This document shows, in pieces, positions 46,517 through 56,293 of a stretch of DNA of 64,000 nucleotides. Positions within the stretch are counted from its first letter, which is position 1. Every line of letters begins with the position of its first letter. Below the pieces are notes generated by a model. That model saw only the letters and a program-made list of their open reading frames with translations, did not search any database and was not told the origin of the DNA. Location of the stretch: the NCBI GenBank assembly GCA_031119205.1, contig JAVHYF010000005.1, positions 7,260 through 71,259 of the forward strand, written 5' to 3'. The stretch comes from Moraxellaceae bacterium. Its GTDB lineage: Bacteria > Pseudomonadota > Gammaproteobacteria > Burkholderiales > Rhodocyclaceae. Both the position numbers and the translations under genes were made by a program.

Positions 46517-48151
46517 ATGAACACCGCAACATCGAACACGGCAACACTCAAGATCGCGCTGGCGCAGATCAACTGCGTGGTCGGCGATATTTCCGGCAAC
46601 GCGCAACGCATCCGCCAGGCGGCCGAAGAGGCGAAGGCGCGTGGCGCCCATCTCCTGCTGACGCCTGAGCTGGCCCTGTGCGGCTATCCGCCAGAGGATC
46701 TGCTGCTGCGCGACGACTTCTTCCGCGCCTGCGACCGCGAACTGGGGGCGCTGGCCGCAGCGACCGCCGGCATCGACGTGCTGGTGGGGCATCCCGACGA
46801 ATGCGGCGGTCGCCGCTTCAATGCGGCCTCGCTGCTGCGCGATGGCCGTGTCGTGGCGACTTACCACAAGCACCGTCTGCCGAATTACGAGGTTTTCGAC
46901 GAACTGCGCTACTTCGATTCCGGTACGGCGCCTTGCGTGCTGGACATCCGGGGCGTCAAGGTCGGTATCAATATCTGCGCCGATGTCTGGGAGGAGGGGG
47001 CTGCAGAGGCGGCAGCGGCCAGCGGCGCCGAACTGTTGCTGGTGCTGAACGCCTCGCCGTATCACATGCACAAGCAGGCCAGCCGCTACGAGGTGCTGCG
47101 CGACCGCATATCGCACGCGCGCATGGCGGCAATCTACTGCAACCTCGTGGGTGGCCAGGACGAGCTGGTGTTCGACGGCGCCAGCTTCGCCCTGGATGCT
47201 GGCGGTGGGCTGGCCTACCAGGCGCCGCTCTTCGTCGAGCGCCTGGATGTGCTGGAGTACGCCCACGGCCGCATCCGCGGCGGCGAAGTGACGTCGCCGC
47301 AATCCATCGAGGCCGAGGTGTACGAAGCGCTGAAGGTCGGCGTGCGCGACTATCTGGGCAAGAACGGCTTTCCGGGTGCGCTGCTCGGCTTGTCCGGTGG
47401 CGTGGACTCGGCGCTGGTGCTGTGTATCGCCGCCGATGCGCTGGGCGCGGACAAGGTGCGCGCGGTGATGATGCCGTCGCCCTACACCGCGCAGATGAGC
47501 CTGGATGACTCCCGCGCACTGATTGCCGCGCTGGGTGTGCGCTACGACGAACTGGCCATCCAGCCGGCGATGGATGTCTTCGAGAACATGCTGACACCAC
47601 TGTTCGAGGGCCGGGCGGCAGATGCCACCGAGGAAAACCTGCAAGCGCGCATCCGCGGTATGAGCCTGATGGCGCTGTCCAACAAGTTCGGCGTCATCGT
47701 GCTGACGACCGGCAACAAGAGCGAGATGGCGGTTGGCTATGCCACCCTTTATGGCGACATGGCTGGCGGTTTTGCGGTCATCAAGGACATCTTCAAGACC
47801 TTCGTCTACCGCCTGTGCCGCTATCGCAACAGCCTGTCGCCGGTCATTCCGGAGAACATCCTGACCCGCGCACCGTCGGCCGAACTCAAGCCGGATCAGA
47901 CCGACCAGGACACCTTGCCGCCCTACGAGGTGCTGGACGCGATCATCGAGGCCTACATGGAGCGCAACGAAAGTCCGCGTGAAATCGTGGCCCGTGGCTA
48001 TCCGGAGCACGACGTCCGTCGGGTCGTGGGCATGCTCCGGCGCAACGAATACAAGCGCCGCCAGTCCCCGGTCGGCATCCGTGTCACCCCCCGTGGATTC
48101 GGCAAAGACTGGCGCCAGCCGATCACCAATCGCTACGTCGACGAGATTTAA
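46517..48151 (+). CDS. nadE: Glutamine-dependent NAD+ synthetase
   Basis: A 544-residue two-domain enzyme that makes NAD+ from deamido-NAD+. The N-terminal nitrilase-type glutaminase has Glu in '[15 protein letters not shown]', Lys in '[12 protein letters not shown]' and Cys in '[12 protein letters not shown]'. The C-terminal synthetase has the PP-loop '[10 protein letters not shown]' and '[18 protein letters not shown]'. The glutaminase domain means it does not depend on free ammonia. It lies upstream of leuC with a 95-base gap that holds an 8-bp hairpin (gccaccgg / ccggtggc). Confidence 0.96.
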   Translation: MNTATSNTATLKIALAQINCVVGDISGNAQRIRQAAEEAKARGAHLLLTPELALCGYPPEDLLLRDDFFRACDRELGALAAATAGIDVLVGHPDECGGRRFNAASLLRDGRVVATYHKHRLPNYEVFDELRYFDSGTAPCVLDIRGVKVGINICADVWEEGAAEAAAASGAELLLVLNASPYHMHKQASRYEVLRDRISHARMAAIYCNLVGGQDELVFDGASFALDAGGGLAYQAPLFVERLDVLEYAHGRIRGGEVTSPQSIEAEVYEALKVGVRDYLGKNGFPGALLGLSGGVDSALVLCIAADALGADKVRAVMMPSPYTAQMSLDDSRALIAALGVRYDELAIQPAMDVFENMLTPLFEGRAADATEENLQARIRGMSLMALSNKFGVIVLTTGNKSEMAVGYATLYGDMAGGFAVIKDIFKTFVYRLCRYRNSLSPVIPENILTRAPSAELKPDQTDQDTLPPYEVLDAIIEAYMERNESPREIVARGYPEHDVRRVVGMLRRNEYKRRQSPVGIRVTPRGFGKDWRQPITNRYVDEI

Positions 48152-48246
48152 TTGTTGCAATAGCCACCGGAATGCCCGGTGGCGGCTGGCAATGCGGCCC
48201 TTCCCTGTGAAATAATTGAGGTTTTCCTCCGGTTTCGGGAATTGCA

Positions 48247-49653
48247 ATGCCGCAGACCCTGTACGACAAGCTCTGGTCCAGTCACGTTGTCCATGAAGAA
48301 TCGGATGGCACGGCGCTGATTTACATCGACCGCCACCTCATCCACGAGGTGACCAGCCCGCAAGCCTTCGAAGGCCTGCGCATCTCCGGCCGCAAGGCTT
48401 GGCGCTCGAATTCGATCGTGGCCGTGCCCGATCACAACACGCCGACGAAGAACTGGGATCAGGGCATCACCGACCCGATCTCCCGTCAGCAGGTCGAGAC
48501 CCTGGACAGCAACATCCGCCAGACCGGCGCGCTGGCCTACTTCCCGTTCAAGGACCGCAAGCAGGGCATCGTGCACGTCATCGGCCCGGAAAACGGCGTG
48601 ACCCTGCCGGGCATGACCGTCGTCTGCGGTGACTCGCACACCTCCACGCATGGCGCCTTCGCCGCGCTGGCGCACGGTATCGGCACCTCGGAAGTCGAGC
48701 ACGTGCTGGCTACCCAGACGCTGCTGCAGAAGAAGAGCAAGACCATGCTGATCCAGATCGATGGTCAGCCTGGCAAGGGCGTCACGCCCAAGGACGTGGT
48801 GCTATACGTCATCGGCCAGATCGGTACCGCCGGCGGCACCGGTTACGCCATCGAGTTCGGCGGCAGCGTCATCCGCAACATGAGCATCGAAGGCCGCATG
48901 ACCGTCTGCAACATGGCGATCGAGGCCGGTGCCCGCGCCGGCATCATCGCGGCGGACGACAACACCATCAATTACCTGAAGGGCCGTCCCTACGCCCCGA
49001 GCGGTGACGACTGGGACAAGGCTGTTGCCTACTGGCGCACCCTGCACTCCGATGAAGGCGCGCAGTTCGACAAGGTCATCAAGATCGACGCTGCGAAGAT
49101 CATCCCGCAGGTGACCTGGGGGACTTCGCCCGAGATGGTGCTGAGCATCGACGGCATCGTGCCGGACCCGGCCAAGATCGAAGACCCGGTCAAGCGTACC
49201 GGCGTCGAACGCGCGCTGGAGTACATGGGCCTGAACCCCAACACCCCGATCAACACCGTGAAGATCGACAAGGTGTTCATCGGCTCCTGCACCAACTCGC
49301 GCATCGAAGATCTGCGTGCAGCAGCAGCGGTGGTCAAGGGGCGTCACGTGTCGGCCAGCCTCAAGCTGGCGATGGTCGTGCCGGGCTCCGGTCTGGTGAA
49401 GGAGCAAGCCGAGCGCGAAGGCCTGCATGAAGTGTTCAAGGCCGCAGGCTTCGAGTGGCGCGAGCCGGGTTGCTCGATGTGCCTGGCAATGAACGACGAC
49501 CGCCTGTCCCCGGGCGAACGTTGCGCTTCCACCTCGAACCGCAACTTCGAAGGCCGTCAGGGCCCGGGCGGACGCACCCACCTCGTCAGTCCGCAGATGG
49601 CCGCAGCAGCAGCCATCGCCGGTCGTTTTGCCGACGTACGCGAAATCCTCTGA
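48247..49653 (+). CDS. leuC: 3-isopropylmalate dehydratase large subunit
   Basis: A 468-residue aconitase-family subunit that isomerises isopropylmalate in leucine synthesis. The [4Fe-4S] ligands are in '[12 protein letters not shown]' and '[10 protein letters not shown]'. Further motifs are '[20 protein letters not shown]' and '[12 protein letters not shown]'. It pairs with LeuD, encoded after a small lipoprotein gene. The ATG at 48247 follows 'gggaattgca', a modest ribosome-binding site. Confidence 0.97.
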   Translation: MPQTLYDKLWSSHVVHEESDGTALIYIDRHLIHEVTSPQAFEGLRISGRKAWRSNSIVAVPDHNTPTKNWDQGITDPISRQQVETLDSNIRQTGALAYFPFKDRKQGIVHVIGPENGVTLPGMTVVCGDSHTSTHGAFAALAHGIGTSEVEHVLATQTLLQKKSKTMLIQIDGQPGKGVTPKDVVLYVIGQIGTAGGTGYAIEFGGSVIRNMSIEGRMTVCNMAIEAGARAGIIAADDNTINYLKGRPYAPSGDDWDKAVAYWRTLHSDEGAQFDKVIKIDAAKIIPQVTWGTSPEMVLSIDGIVPDPAKIEDPVKRTGVERALEYMGLNPNTPINTVKIDKVFIGSCTNSRIEDLRAAAAVVKGRHVSASLKLAMVVPGSGLVKEQAEREGLHEVFKAAGFEWREPGCSMCLAMNDDRLSPGERCASTSNRNFEGRQGPGGRTHLVSPQMAAAAAIAGRFADVREIL

Positions 49654-49682
49654 TCCGTTCAACCCTGACTGGAGACATCGTC

Positions 49683-49814
49683 ATGAAGACTTTCGTCAAG
49701 TTTGTCGCCCTGTTCGTTATGGCCAGTGGTCTGAGCGCCTGCAACACCTGGCACGGCTTCGGCAAGGACGTCGAAAAGGTCGGCGACTCCATCCAGCGTA
49801 GTGGAAGCAAGTAA
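49683..49814 (+). CDS. Entericidin-like small lipoprotein
   Basis: 43 residues, too short for its own entry in the ORF track. The signal peptide ends in a lipobox 'LSAC' (lipidated C20), and the mature part 'CNTWHGFGKDVEKVGDSIQ' follows the entericidin A/B pattern (CNTxxGxGxDxxxxG). Entericidins in E. coli form a small toxin/antidote lipoprotein pair. Only one copy is present here, inserted between leuC and leuD and co-directional with both (29- and 3-base gaps). The role is unknown. 'tggaga' precedes the ATG. Confidence 0.85.
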   Translation: MKTFVKFVALFVMASGLSACNTWHGFGKDVEKVGDSIQRSGSK

Positions 49815-49817
49815 ACA

Positions 49818-50459
49818 ATGAACAAGTTCACCGTTCTCGATGGCCTGGCCGCACCGCTGGATCGCGCCAACGTCGACACCGACGCCATCATCCCCAAGCA
49901 ATTCCTGAAGTCGATCAAGCGTTCGGGCTTCGGCCCCTACCTGTTCGACGAGTGGCGCTACATGGACCACGGCGAGCCGGGTATGGATTGCACCAACCGC
50001 CCGCGCAATCCGAATTTCGTGCTGAACCAGGATCGTTATCAAGGCGCCAGCATCCTGCTGACCCGTGACAACTTCGGCTGCGGCTCGTCCCGCGAACACG
50101 CGCCCTGGGCCATCGAAGACTATGGTTTCCGTGCGCTGATCGGCACCAGCTTCGCCGACATCTTCTTCAACAACTGCTTCAAGAACGGCGTGCTGCCGAT
50201 CGTGTTGCCGAAGGAAGAAGTCGATGCGCTGTTCGCCATGACCGAAGCGACGCCGGGCTTCAAGCTGCACATCGACCTGGATGCGCAGACCGTGAGCCGT
50301 CCGGACGGCAAGGTCATTCATTTCGAGGTCGACCAGTTCCGCAAGTACTGCCTGCTCAATGGGCTGGACGACATCGGCCTGACCCTGCGTCACGCCGACA
50401 AGATCCGCGCCTTCGAAGACAAGCGTCGTACCGAGCAGCCCTGGCTGTTCGCGTCCTGA
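49818..50459 (+). CDS. leuD: 3-isopropylmalate dehydratase small subunit
   Basis: A 213-residue swivel-domain subunit of isopropylmalate isomerase. Typical motifs are '[17 protein letters not shown]', '[20 protein letters not shown]' and '[13 protein letters not shown]'. It starts three bases after the entericidin-like stop. It works as a LeuC-LeuD heterodimer. Confidence 0.97.
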   Translation: MNKFTVLDGLAAPLDRANVDTDAIIPKQFLKSIKRSGFGPYLFDEWRYMDHGEPGMDCTNRPRNPNFVLNQDRYQGASILLTRDNFGCGSSREHAPWAIEDYGFRALIGTSFADIFFNNCFKNGVLPIVLPKEEVDALFAMTEATPGFKLHIDLDAQTVSRPDGKVIHFEVDQFRKYCLLNGLDDIGLTLRHADKIRAFEDKRRTEQPWLFAS

Positions 50460-50496
50460 TCTGTTTCTGATTCCCGAACGAACAAAGAAAACAAGC

Positions 50497-51558
50497 ATGA
50501 AGATCTGTGTGTTGCCCGGCGACGGGATCGGTATCGAAATCACCGCCGAAGCCGTGCGCGTGCTGGAAGCCCTGCGTAGCGACGGTCTCAAGGTCGAGAT
50601 GGAAAACGCCCTGCTGGGTGGCTGCGCGGTGGATGCCACCGGCGAGCCCTACCCGGAAGAGACGAAGAAGCTGGCGCGCGCTTCTGACGCCGTGCTGCTG
50701 GGCGCCGTCGGCGGCCCGAAGTGGGACGTGCTGCCGCGTCCTCAGCGTCCGGAGCGTGGCCTGCTGGGTATCCGCAAGGATCTGAACCTGTTCGCCAACC
50801 TGCGTCCGGCCATGCTGTACCCGGAACTGGCCAATGCTTCGTCGCTGAAGCCGGAAGTCGTGTCCGGTCTGGATATCCTGATCGTGCGTGAGCTGACCGG
50901 TGACATCTACTTCGGCGAGCCGCGCGGTATCACGACCGAAGACGGCAAGCGCGTCGGCCGTAACACCATGATCTACAACGAAGACGAAATCCGCCGCATC
51001 GGTCACGTCGCCTTCAAGTCTGCCCAGAAGCGCAACAAGAAGGTGTGCTCGGTCGACAAGATGAACGTGCTGGAAACCACCCAGTTGTGGCGCGACGTGA
51101 TGATCGAAGTCGCCAAGGAATATCCGGACGTCGAGCTGTCGCACATGCTGGTCGACAACGCCGCCATGCAGCTCGTGCGCGCACCGAAGCAGTTCGACGT
51201 GATGGTCACCGGCAACATGTTCGGCGACATCCTGTCGGACGAAGCCTCGATGCTCACCGGCTCCATCGGCATGCTGCCGTCCGCGTCGCTGGACCAGAAC
51301 AACAAGGGCATGTACGAGCCTTGCCACGGTTCTGCTCCGGACATCGCCGGCAAGGGCGTGGCCAATCCGCTGGCGACCATCCTTTCCGTGGCGATGCTGC
51401 TGCGCTACAGTGGCGCTAATGAAGCGGCCGCAGTCCGCGTCGAAGATGCCGTCAAGAAGGTGCTGGCCCAAGGCCTGCGCACCGGCGACATCTGGGAAGA
51501 GGGTTGCAAGCGCGTTGGTACGCGCGAAATGGGCGACGCGGTCATCGCGGCGCTGTAA
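50497..51558 (+). CDS. leuB: 3-isopropylmalate dehydrogenase
   Basis: A 353-residue NAD+-dependent decarboxylating dehydrogenase, the third leucine-pathway step. Motifs: '[18 protein letters not shown]', '[15 protein letters not shown]', '[15 protein letters not shown]' and '[19 protein letters not shown]'. It follows leuD by 37 bases. The 43-codon threonine-rich ORF begins 18 bases after its stop. Confidence 0.97.
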   Translation: MKICVLPGDGIGIEITAEAVRVLEALRSDGLKVEMENALLGGCAVDATGEPYPEETKKLARASDAVLLGAVGGPKWDVLPRPQRPERGLLGIRKDLNLFANLRPAMLYPELANASSLKPEVVSGLDILIVRELTGDIYFGEPRGITTEDGKRVGRNTMIYNEDEIRRIGHVAFKSAQKRNKKVCSVDKMNVLETTQLWRDVMIEVAKEYPDVELSHMLVDNAAMQLVRAPKQFDVMVTGNMFGDILSDEASMLTGSIGMLPSASLDQNNKGMYEPCHGSAPDIAGKGVANPLATILSVAMLLRYSGANEAAAVRVEDAVKKVLAQGLRTGDIWEEGCKRVGTREMGDAVIAAL

Positions 51559-51576
51559 GACGGGAAACGGGGTCAC

Positions 51577-51708
51577 ATGAACAAGCTCGCACAGGCCTTT
51601 GAAAACAGCATCCGCGCCGCGGATGCTGTGGCCTGCACGCGCGGTGTGACCACCGTCATTACCCTGTCCACCAAGAAAACGACTACCAAAACCACCTTTG
51701 GGGTCTAG
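51577..51708 (+). CDS. Threonine-rich 43-residue ORF upstream of asd (candidate leader peptide)
   Basis: Too short for the ORF track. An ATG at 51577 opens 43 codons ending TAG. Residues 21-40 contain ten Thr and three Lys, culminating in 'STKKTTTKTTFGV'. The codons are mostly acc, with acg and act. A run of threonine codons just before competing hairpins and then asd, whose product leads to threonine, lysine and methionine, is the layout of an attenuation leader such as E. coli thrL. 'acgggg' upstream could be a weak ribosome-binding site. No homologue is known to me. Regulation is inference; the ORF and its composition are direct. Confidence 0.6.
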   Translation: MNKLAQAFENSIRAADAVACTRGVTTVITLSTKKTTTKTTFGV

Positions 51709-51724
51709 TCCTGTCGCCACTGCG

Positions 51725-51772
51725 CCTGTCTCCGCCGCAGCGGAGATGGGGCCAAGACAAGGCGGGGACAGG
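51725..51772 (+). promoter_or_regulatory. asd: Competing RNA hairpins between the Thr-rich ORF and asd
   Basis: 'cctgtctccgcc' (51725-51736) can pair over 12 positions with 'ggcggggacagg' (51761-51772), with one U-G wobble. Alternatively 'tctccgc' (51729-51735) pairs perfectly with 'gcggaga' (51740-51746). The two folds are mutually exclusive. A further copy, 'cctgtc' at 51710-51715, could also compete for 'gacagg'. No U-tract follows the long stem; it ends 7 bases before the asd 'aaggaa' site, so an effect on translation or on Rho is as plausible as intrinsic termination. Confidence 0.5.
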
Positions 51773-51792
51773 TTCATTCAAGGAAATTCATC

Positions 51793-52920
51793 ATGAAGCG
51801 AGTAGGTATCGTCGGCTGGCGCGGCATGGTCGGCTCTGTGCTGATGCAACGCATGCGCGAAGAGAACGACTTTGCGCTGATCGATCCGGTGTTCTTCACG
51901 ACCTCGAATGTCGGTGGCAAAGGTCCCGACATCGGCCGCGACGTGCCGGCACTGCAGGACGCGAAGAGTATCGAGGCGCTCAAGCAGATGGAAGTCATCA
52001 TCACCTGCCAGGGTGGTGACTACACGAACGAGATCTACCCGCAACTGCGCGCTGCCGGCTGGACGGGCTACTGGATCGATGCGGCGTCCGCGCTGCGCAT
52101 GAAGGATCACGCGATCATCATCCTCGATCCGGTCAACCAGAACGTCATCAAGGACGGCCTGGTGCGCGGGGTGAAGGATTATGTAGGCGGCAATTGCACG
52201 GTCAGCCTGATGCTGATGGCGCTGGGTGGCCTGTTCCAGAATGATCTGGTCGAATGGGCGACATCCATGACCTATCAGGCGGCTTCCGGCGCGGGTGCCC
52301 AGAACATGCGCGAGCTGATCGCGCAGATGGGCAAGATACATGGTTCGGTCGCGCATCTGCTGGAAGACCCGGCATCGGCCATTCTGGATATCGACCGCAA
52401 GGTCGCGGAAACCATCCGTTCGGCGGAAATGCCGGTGCAGAATTTCCGCGGTGTTCCGCTCGCCGGCAGCCTGATTCCATGGATCGACGTGGCCTACGAA
52501 AATGGCCAGAGCAAGGAAGAATGGAAGGGCGGTGCCGAGTGCAACAAGATTCTCGGCAAGCCTGCTTTCCGTACGCCGGGCAGCATTCCCATCGATGGTC
52601 TGTGCGTGCGCATCGGCGCCATGCGCTGCCATAGCCAGGCGCTGACCATCAAGCTCAAGCGCGATGTGCCGTTGGATGAAGTCAATGACATCCTGGCGGG
52701 CGCCAATGACTGGGTGCGCGTCGTGCCGAACGAGCGCGAGCGCTCGGAACGCGAGTTGACGCCTGCTGCAGTGACCGGCCATCTGCACGTACCGGTTGGT
52801 CGTCTGCACAAGATGGCGATGGGCCCTGAGTATCTGGCAGCCTTTACCGTTGGCGACCAGCTCTTGTGGGGAGCAGCGGAGCCTTTGCGGCGCATGTTGC
52901 GGATCCTGCTTGATGCATAA
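51793..52920 (+). CDS. asd: Aspartate-semialdehyde dehydrogenase
   Basis: A 375-residue NADP-dependent enzyme that reduces aspartyl phosphate, the branch point to lysine, methionine and threonine. '[18 protein letters not shown]' is the nucleotide-binding N-terminus, the catalytic Cys is in '[16 protein letters not shown]', and '[16 protein letters not shown]' holds the active-site His region. It resembles the Gram-negative E. coli type. 'aagga' precedes the ATG. The Thr-rich ORF and hairpins upstream suggest amino-acid-dependent control. A terminator follows. Confidence 0.96.
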   Translation: MKRVGIVGWRGMVGSVLMQRMREENDFALIDPVFFTTSNVGGKGPDIGRDVPALQDAKSIEALKQMEVIITCQGGDYTNEIYPQLRAAGWTGYWIDAASALRMKDHAIIILDPVNQNVIKDGLVRGVKDYVGGNCTVSLMLMALGGLFQNDLVEWATSMTYQAASGAGAQNMRELIAQMGKIHGSVAHLLEDPASAILDIDRKVAETIRSAEMPVQNFRGVPLAGSLIPWIDVAYENGQSKEEWKGGAECNKILGKPAFRTPGSIPIDGLCVRIGAMRCHSQALTIKLKRDVPLDEVNDILAGANDWVRVVPNERERSERELTPAAVTGHLHVPVGRLHKMAMGPEYLAAFTVGDQLLWGAAEPLRRMLRILLDA

Positions 52921-52924
52921 AAGC

Positions 52925-52957
52925 AACGGGGCAGCCAAAGCTGCCCCGTTTTGTTTT
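52925..52957 (+). terminator. Rho-independent terminator after asd
   Basis: 'aacggggcagc' pairs with 'gctgccccgtt' around 'caaa', followed by 'ttgttttt'. Confidence 0.92.
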
Positions 52958-52993
52958 TGCATTTAGCGTCGATAACTCAGGGAATAGATTAGC

Positions 52994-53022
52994 TTGCAGG
53001 CATAACTTGTTGATGTTATTTT
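52994..53022 (+). promoter_or_regulatory. fimV: Possible sigma-70 promoter of fimV
   Basis: TTGCAG, a 17-base spacer and TATTTT lie in an AT-rich gap between the asd terminator and fimV. The -10 matches only 4 of 6. Confidence 0.35.
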
Positions 53023-53074
53023 GATCTAGGGACTATTCACTAAGATCGCCATCAGAGCGCCTCAGATACTCAAG

Positions 53075-56000
53075 ATGAAAAAACCGATTCTTCGTAGCAC
53101 CCTGATCGCAGCGCTGATTGCTGCTGCCGGCCATGCAAACGCAGCCGGCCTCGGCCGAATCACCGTTCTTTCATCACTGGGGCAACCCCTGAGGGCAGAG
53201 GTGGAAGTTGCAGCCTCGCCCGAGGAGCTTGAAACCCTGTCGGCGCGGCTTGCGTCGCCGGATTCATTCAAGCGCGCGAATATCGAGTACGCGGGATCGC
53301 TTACCGGAATCCGTATGGCGGTGGAGCGCCGCGGTGCCAGCGCGATCGTCCGTGTGACGTCGGATCGGCCTTTCAACGAGCCGTTCGTCGACATGCTGAT
53401 CGAGCTGAACTGGGCTGGTGGCCGTCTGCTGCGTGAATACACATTCCTGCTGGATCCGTCCGAAAACGCCGTACGTCCCTTGGCTGGCGAGCCCGGCCCC
53501 GCAGTGGCTGCGCCGGTAGCGCCTGCGCCCAGCGTGTCGGCCCCGCGGAGTACGACGACTGCTCCCGCTGCAGCACCGGCGCGCCGTGCCGCTGCCACGC
53601 CAGCGCCGGCCGCGTCCACCGAGTCGCGCAAGATCGCGACCGATGGCGAATATGAAGTGCAGAAGGGTGATTCGCTGTCGTCCATCGCGACCGATCTGAG
53701 GGGTGACGGCGTTACGCAGGACCAGATGCTGGCCGCGCTCTATCAGGCAAATACCCAGGCTTTCACCAACGGCAATATCAACCGCCTGCGCGCTGGACGG
53801 ATTCTCAGCGTGCCGACGGCCGAGGACGCGAAGGCTATTGCGCCGCGTGAAGCTCGTCAGATCGTGTTGAAGGCCTCGAACTTCGATGCCTACCGCAATC
53901 AGGTTGCCGCCGCTGCAGAGGTCGGCCCGGCTCGCGAAGCATCCGGTAGCCAGTCTTCGTCCGGCCAGATTGCGCCGCGCGTGCAGGAAACCGCACCCGC
54001 TCAAGCCAGCACGCAAGACAAGCTGAAGATCGCCAAGACGCAAGTCGCCGCCGCAGGTGCCGCTGGCGCTGCAGACGGCAAGGCTGCTGCAGGTCGCATC
54101 CAGGCGCTGGAAGAAGATATTGCCAGCCGTGACAAGGCCCTGAAGGAAGCGCGTAGCCGCGTCGCCGAGCTGGAAAAGAATATCAAGGGCCTGCAGGACC
54201 TCGTCAAGATGAAGGACGAGAATCTGGCCAATCTCCAGAAGCAGTCTGCCGCTGCTGAAAAGGCCGCGCAGGAAGCCCAGAAGAAGGCGGATGCGCTGGC
54301 CAAGTCTGCTGATTCGCAGAAGGCGGCAGAGGCCAGGAAGGCTGCTGACGACGCCAAGAAGGCTGCCGAAGACGCAAAGAAGGCCGCTGACGACGCCAAG
54401 AAGGCCGAGACGGCTCGCCTGGCTGAAGAACAGAGGGCTGAGGAAGCGCGTAAGGCCGCAGAAGCCCAGCGCCTTGCCGACGAACAGAAGGCTGCGGAAG
54501 AGGCCAAGGCCGCCGCGGAACTGGCTGCTGCGCAATCTGCCGCTGCAGCGGTGGCCGCTCCGGCTGCGTCGGAACCGGTTGTCGAAACTCCGCCGGTTGA
54601 AGAGGTGGCCTCTGCACCGGCACCTGCTCCCCAGGTTGCTGCCCAGCAACCGGCTCCGCCGCCCGCCCCGCAACCTGTGGTCGAGGAAGAGTCGAGCTTC
54701 CCGGGTGGCACCTTGGGTATGTTGCTCGCTGCGGCCGCCCTGCTGGGTGGGGGCCTGCTGTGGCGCAAGAAGCAGCAGCAGAACAAGAACTCGTCGCTGA
54801 ATACCACTGCGCTGACCGAGGCTTCGACCAGTCCGAATTCGGTGTTCGGTAATGCAGGTGGGCAGACTGTAGATACCGGCACCAGCGTGCTGCACACCGA
54901 CTTCAGCCAGTCCGGCCTGTCGGCAATCGATACCGATGAAGGTGTCGATCCGGTGGCTGAAGCTGATGTTTATATGGCCTACGGTCGTGATGCTCAGGCT
55001 GAGGAAATCCTCCTCGACGCACTGAAGAATGACCCCAGCCGTACTGCCATCTACGTGAAGTTGCTGGAAATCTATTCGCAACGTCGCAGCGTCAAGCAGT
55101 TCGAGAACATTGCTACCGATCTGTTTACGCAGACCGGTGGTGCTGGCGATGACTGGGCCAAGGCTGCGGCGCTGGGTGTCGCGCTGGATCCCGAGAACGG
55201 GCTGTACCGTAACGGAGCCCCCGTTGCTGCCGCGCCGGTGGCTGCTCCCAGTGTGCCGACGCCGGTAGCTGCAGCAGCAGCTGCTGCTGCCGTCGCGCCG
55301 CTGACCATTCCCGATCCGCTTGAAGAAGAAGCCACGCCTGCGGTGACCTTCGGCACTAACAATGTGTCGCAGATGCGCGCGACCTGGACGGTGCCGGGTG
55401 AGATCAATCAATTCACCAACGACGCCGATGGCGTGCCGCAGATTTCGCCTGAGCCGGTCGCAACTGCCCAGTCTCCTGAGCCGCTGAATCTGGATTTCAA
55501 CCTCGATCTCGAGTTGCCGAACGAGGATGAACCGGAAACCCGGATGGAGGCGCGCGACGCCGATGAGGACATCCTGCGCCCGCTCGACGAGCAGACCGTC
55601 GAAGTCGCAGCCGACGAGTCGGCCCCGCTGGAATTCGACATCGGTGACCTGGGCAGCAAGTCCCTGTCGTCCGATGCAGCCATGAGCCGCACCCTGCCCG
55701 AGGGTATCGGCGCCTTGAATGCGGAATCCCTGCCGACCTCGCTGACTGATGCCGATCTGGGTATCGAACGCAATCTAGAGGATGACGGTCTGGCCGTGGT
55801 CGATCTGGAAAAGACCAACTTCGAGGGCAATCTGCTGGACTTCGACTTCGAACTGGGCGACGAGGCCAAGCGTGGCACGGCGATGCCGGATCGCAGTGTT
55901 GATCTCAGCAACATCGGTCTGCGTACTGACGGAAACATGCAGAGCACCGGCGGCATCGCTGTGCCGCCGTCGGTAACGGTCGCGACGTCGGAAGACGTTC

Positions 56001-56170
56001 CGGACAGCATCGATCTCAACGAAGAAGTGAGCACCAAGCTGGAACTGGCGCGTGCTTACGAAGAGATGGGTGATCTGGAAGGTGCGCGCGAGTTGCTGGA
56101 GGAAGTGGTAAGCGACGGTGCTTCCCAACAGAAGGACCAGGCTCGCCAGATTCTTGCGCGCCTGGGCTGA
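53075..56170 (+). CDS. fimV: FimV-family peptidoglycan-binding motility hub protein
   Basis: A 1031-residue protein. Signal peptide (about 1-23, ending 'HANA'), a FimV N-terminal domain ('LGRITVLSSLGQPLRAEVEV'), a LysM domain (about 192-247, 'YEVQKGDSLSSIA'), then a long Ala/Lys/Glu coiled-coil of near-repeats ('KKAAEDAKKAADDAKKAE'), a TM (about 545-562), an acidic cytoplasmic region and a C-terminal TPR-like FimV domain ('KLELARAYEEMGDLEGAREL'). In Pseudomonas FimV supports type IV pili and polar cAMP signalling. Here it could tie the cell pole to motility. The next gene is truA, as in many proteobacteria. Confidence 0.93.
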   Translation: MKKPILRSTLIAALIAAAGHANAAGLGRITVLSSLGQPLRAEVEVAASPEELETLSARLASPDSFKRANIEYAGSLTGIRMAVERRGASAIVRVTSDRPFNEPFVDMLIELNWAGGRLLREYTFLLDPSENAVRPLAGEPGPAVAAPVAPAPSVSAPRSTTTAPAAAPARRAAATPAPAASTESRKIATDGEYEVQKGDSLSSIATDLRGDGVTQDQMLAALYQANTQAFTNGNINRLRAGRILSVPTAEDAKAIAPREARQIVLKASNFDAYRNQVAAAAEVGPAREASGSQSSSGQIAPRVQETAPAQASTQDKLKIAKTQVAAAGAAGAADGKAAAGRIQALEEDIASRDKALKEARSRVAELEKNIKGLQDLVKMKDENLANLQKQSAAAEKAAQEAQKKADALAKSADSQKAAEARKAADDAKKAAEDAKKAADDAKKAETARLAEEQRAEEARKAAEAQRLADEQKAAEEAKAAAELAAAQSAAAAVAAPAASEPVVETPPVEEVASAPAPAPQVAAQQPAPPPAPQPVVEEESSFPGGTLGMLLAAAALLGGGLLWRKKQQQNKNSSLNTTALTEASTSPNSVFGNAGGQTVDTGTSVLHTDFSQSGLSAIDTDEGVDPVAEADVYMAYGRDAQAEEILLDALKNDPSRTAIYVKLLEIYSQRRSVKQFENIATDLFTQTGGAGDDWAKAAALGVALDPENGLYRNGAPVAAAPVAAPSVPTPVAAAAAAAAVAPLTIPDPLEEEATPAVTFGTNNVSQMRATWTVPGEINQFTNDADGVPQISPEPVATAQSPEPLNLDFNLDLELPNEDEPETRMEARDADEDILRPLDEQTVEVAADESAPLEFDIGDLGSKSLSSDAAMSRTLPEGIGALNAESLPTSLTDADLGIERNLEDDGLAVVDLEKTNFEGNLLDFDFELGDEAKRGTAMPDRSVDLSNIGLRTDGNMQSTGGIAVPPSVTVATSEDVPDSIDLNEEVSTKLELARAYEEMGDLEGARELLEEVVSDGASQQKDQARQILARLG

Positions 56171-56192
56171 TCCGGTCGATCCTGCCTTGTTG

Positions 56193-56224
56193 CCGGCCGC
56201 CCTGTGGGGCGGCCGGTTGTCTTT
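56193..56224 (+). terminator. Rho-independent terminator after fimV
   Basis: 'ccggccgccc' pairs with 'gggcggccgg' around 'tgtg', followed by 'ttgtcttt'. The track's truA start at 56204 lies within this hairpin, which argues for the later GTG. Confidence 0.85.
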
Positions 56225-56293
56225 CATGCAGCCACTTTTCCTTTCATCCGCTCCCTGGTTTTCCTGCCGGTGCCTGATTCGCGAGGTGCAGGC

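Noticed and set aside
48193-48216. Seven-codon ORF (MRPFPVK) before leuC as a leucine leader peptide
   Set aside because: It contains no leucine codons and no competing hairpins, unlike the Thr-rich ORF before asd.
54270-54450. Repetitive fimV segment as a possible tandem DNA repeat
   Set aside because: The near-repeats of AAEDAKKAADD type reflect a coiled-coil composition; the DNA units are too irregular to call a mobile or CRISPR-like repeat.
53264-55411. 715-residue antisense ORF
   Set aside because: Shadow of the fimV coiled-coil region, where repetitive codons keep several frames open.
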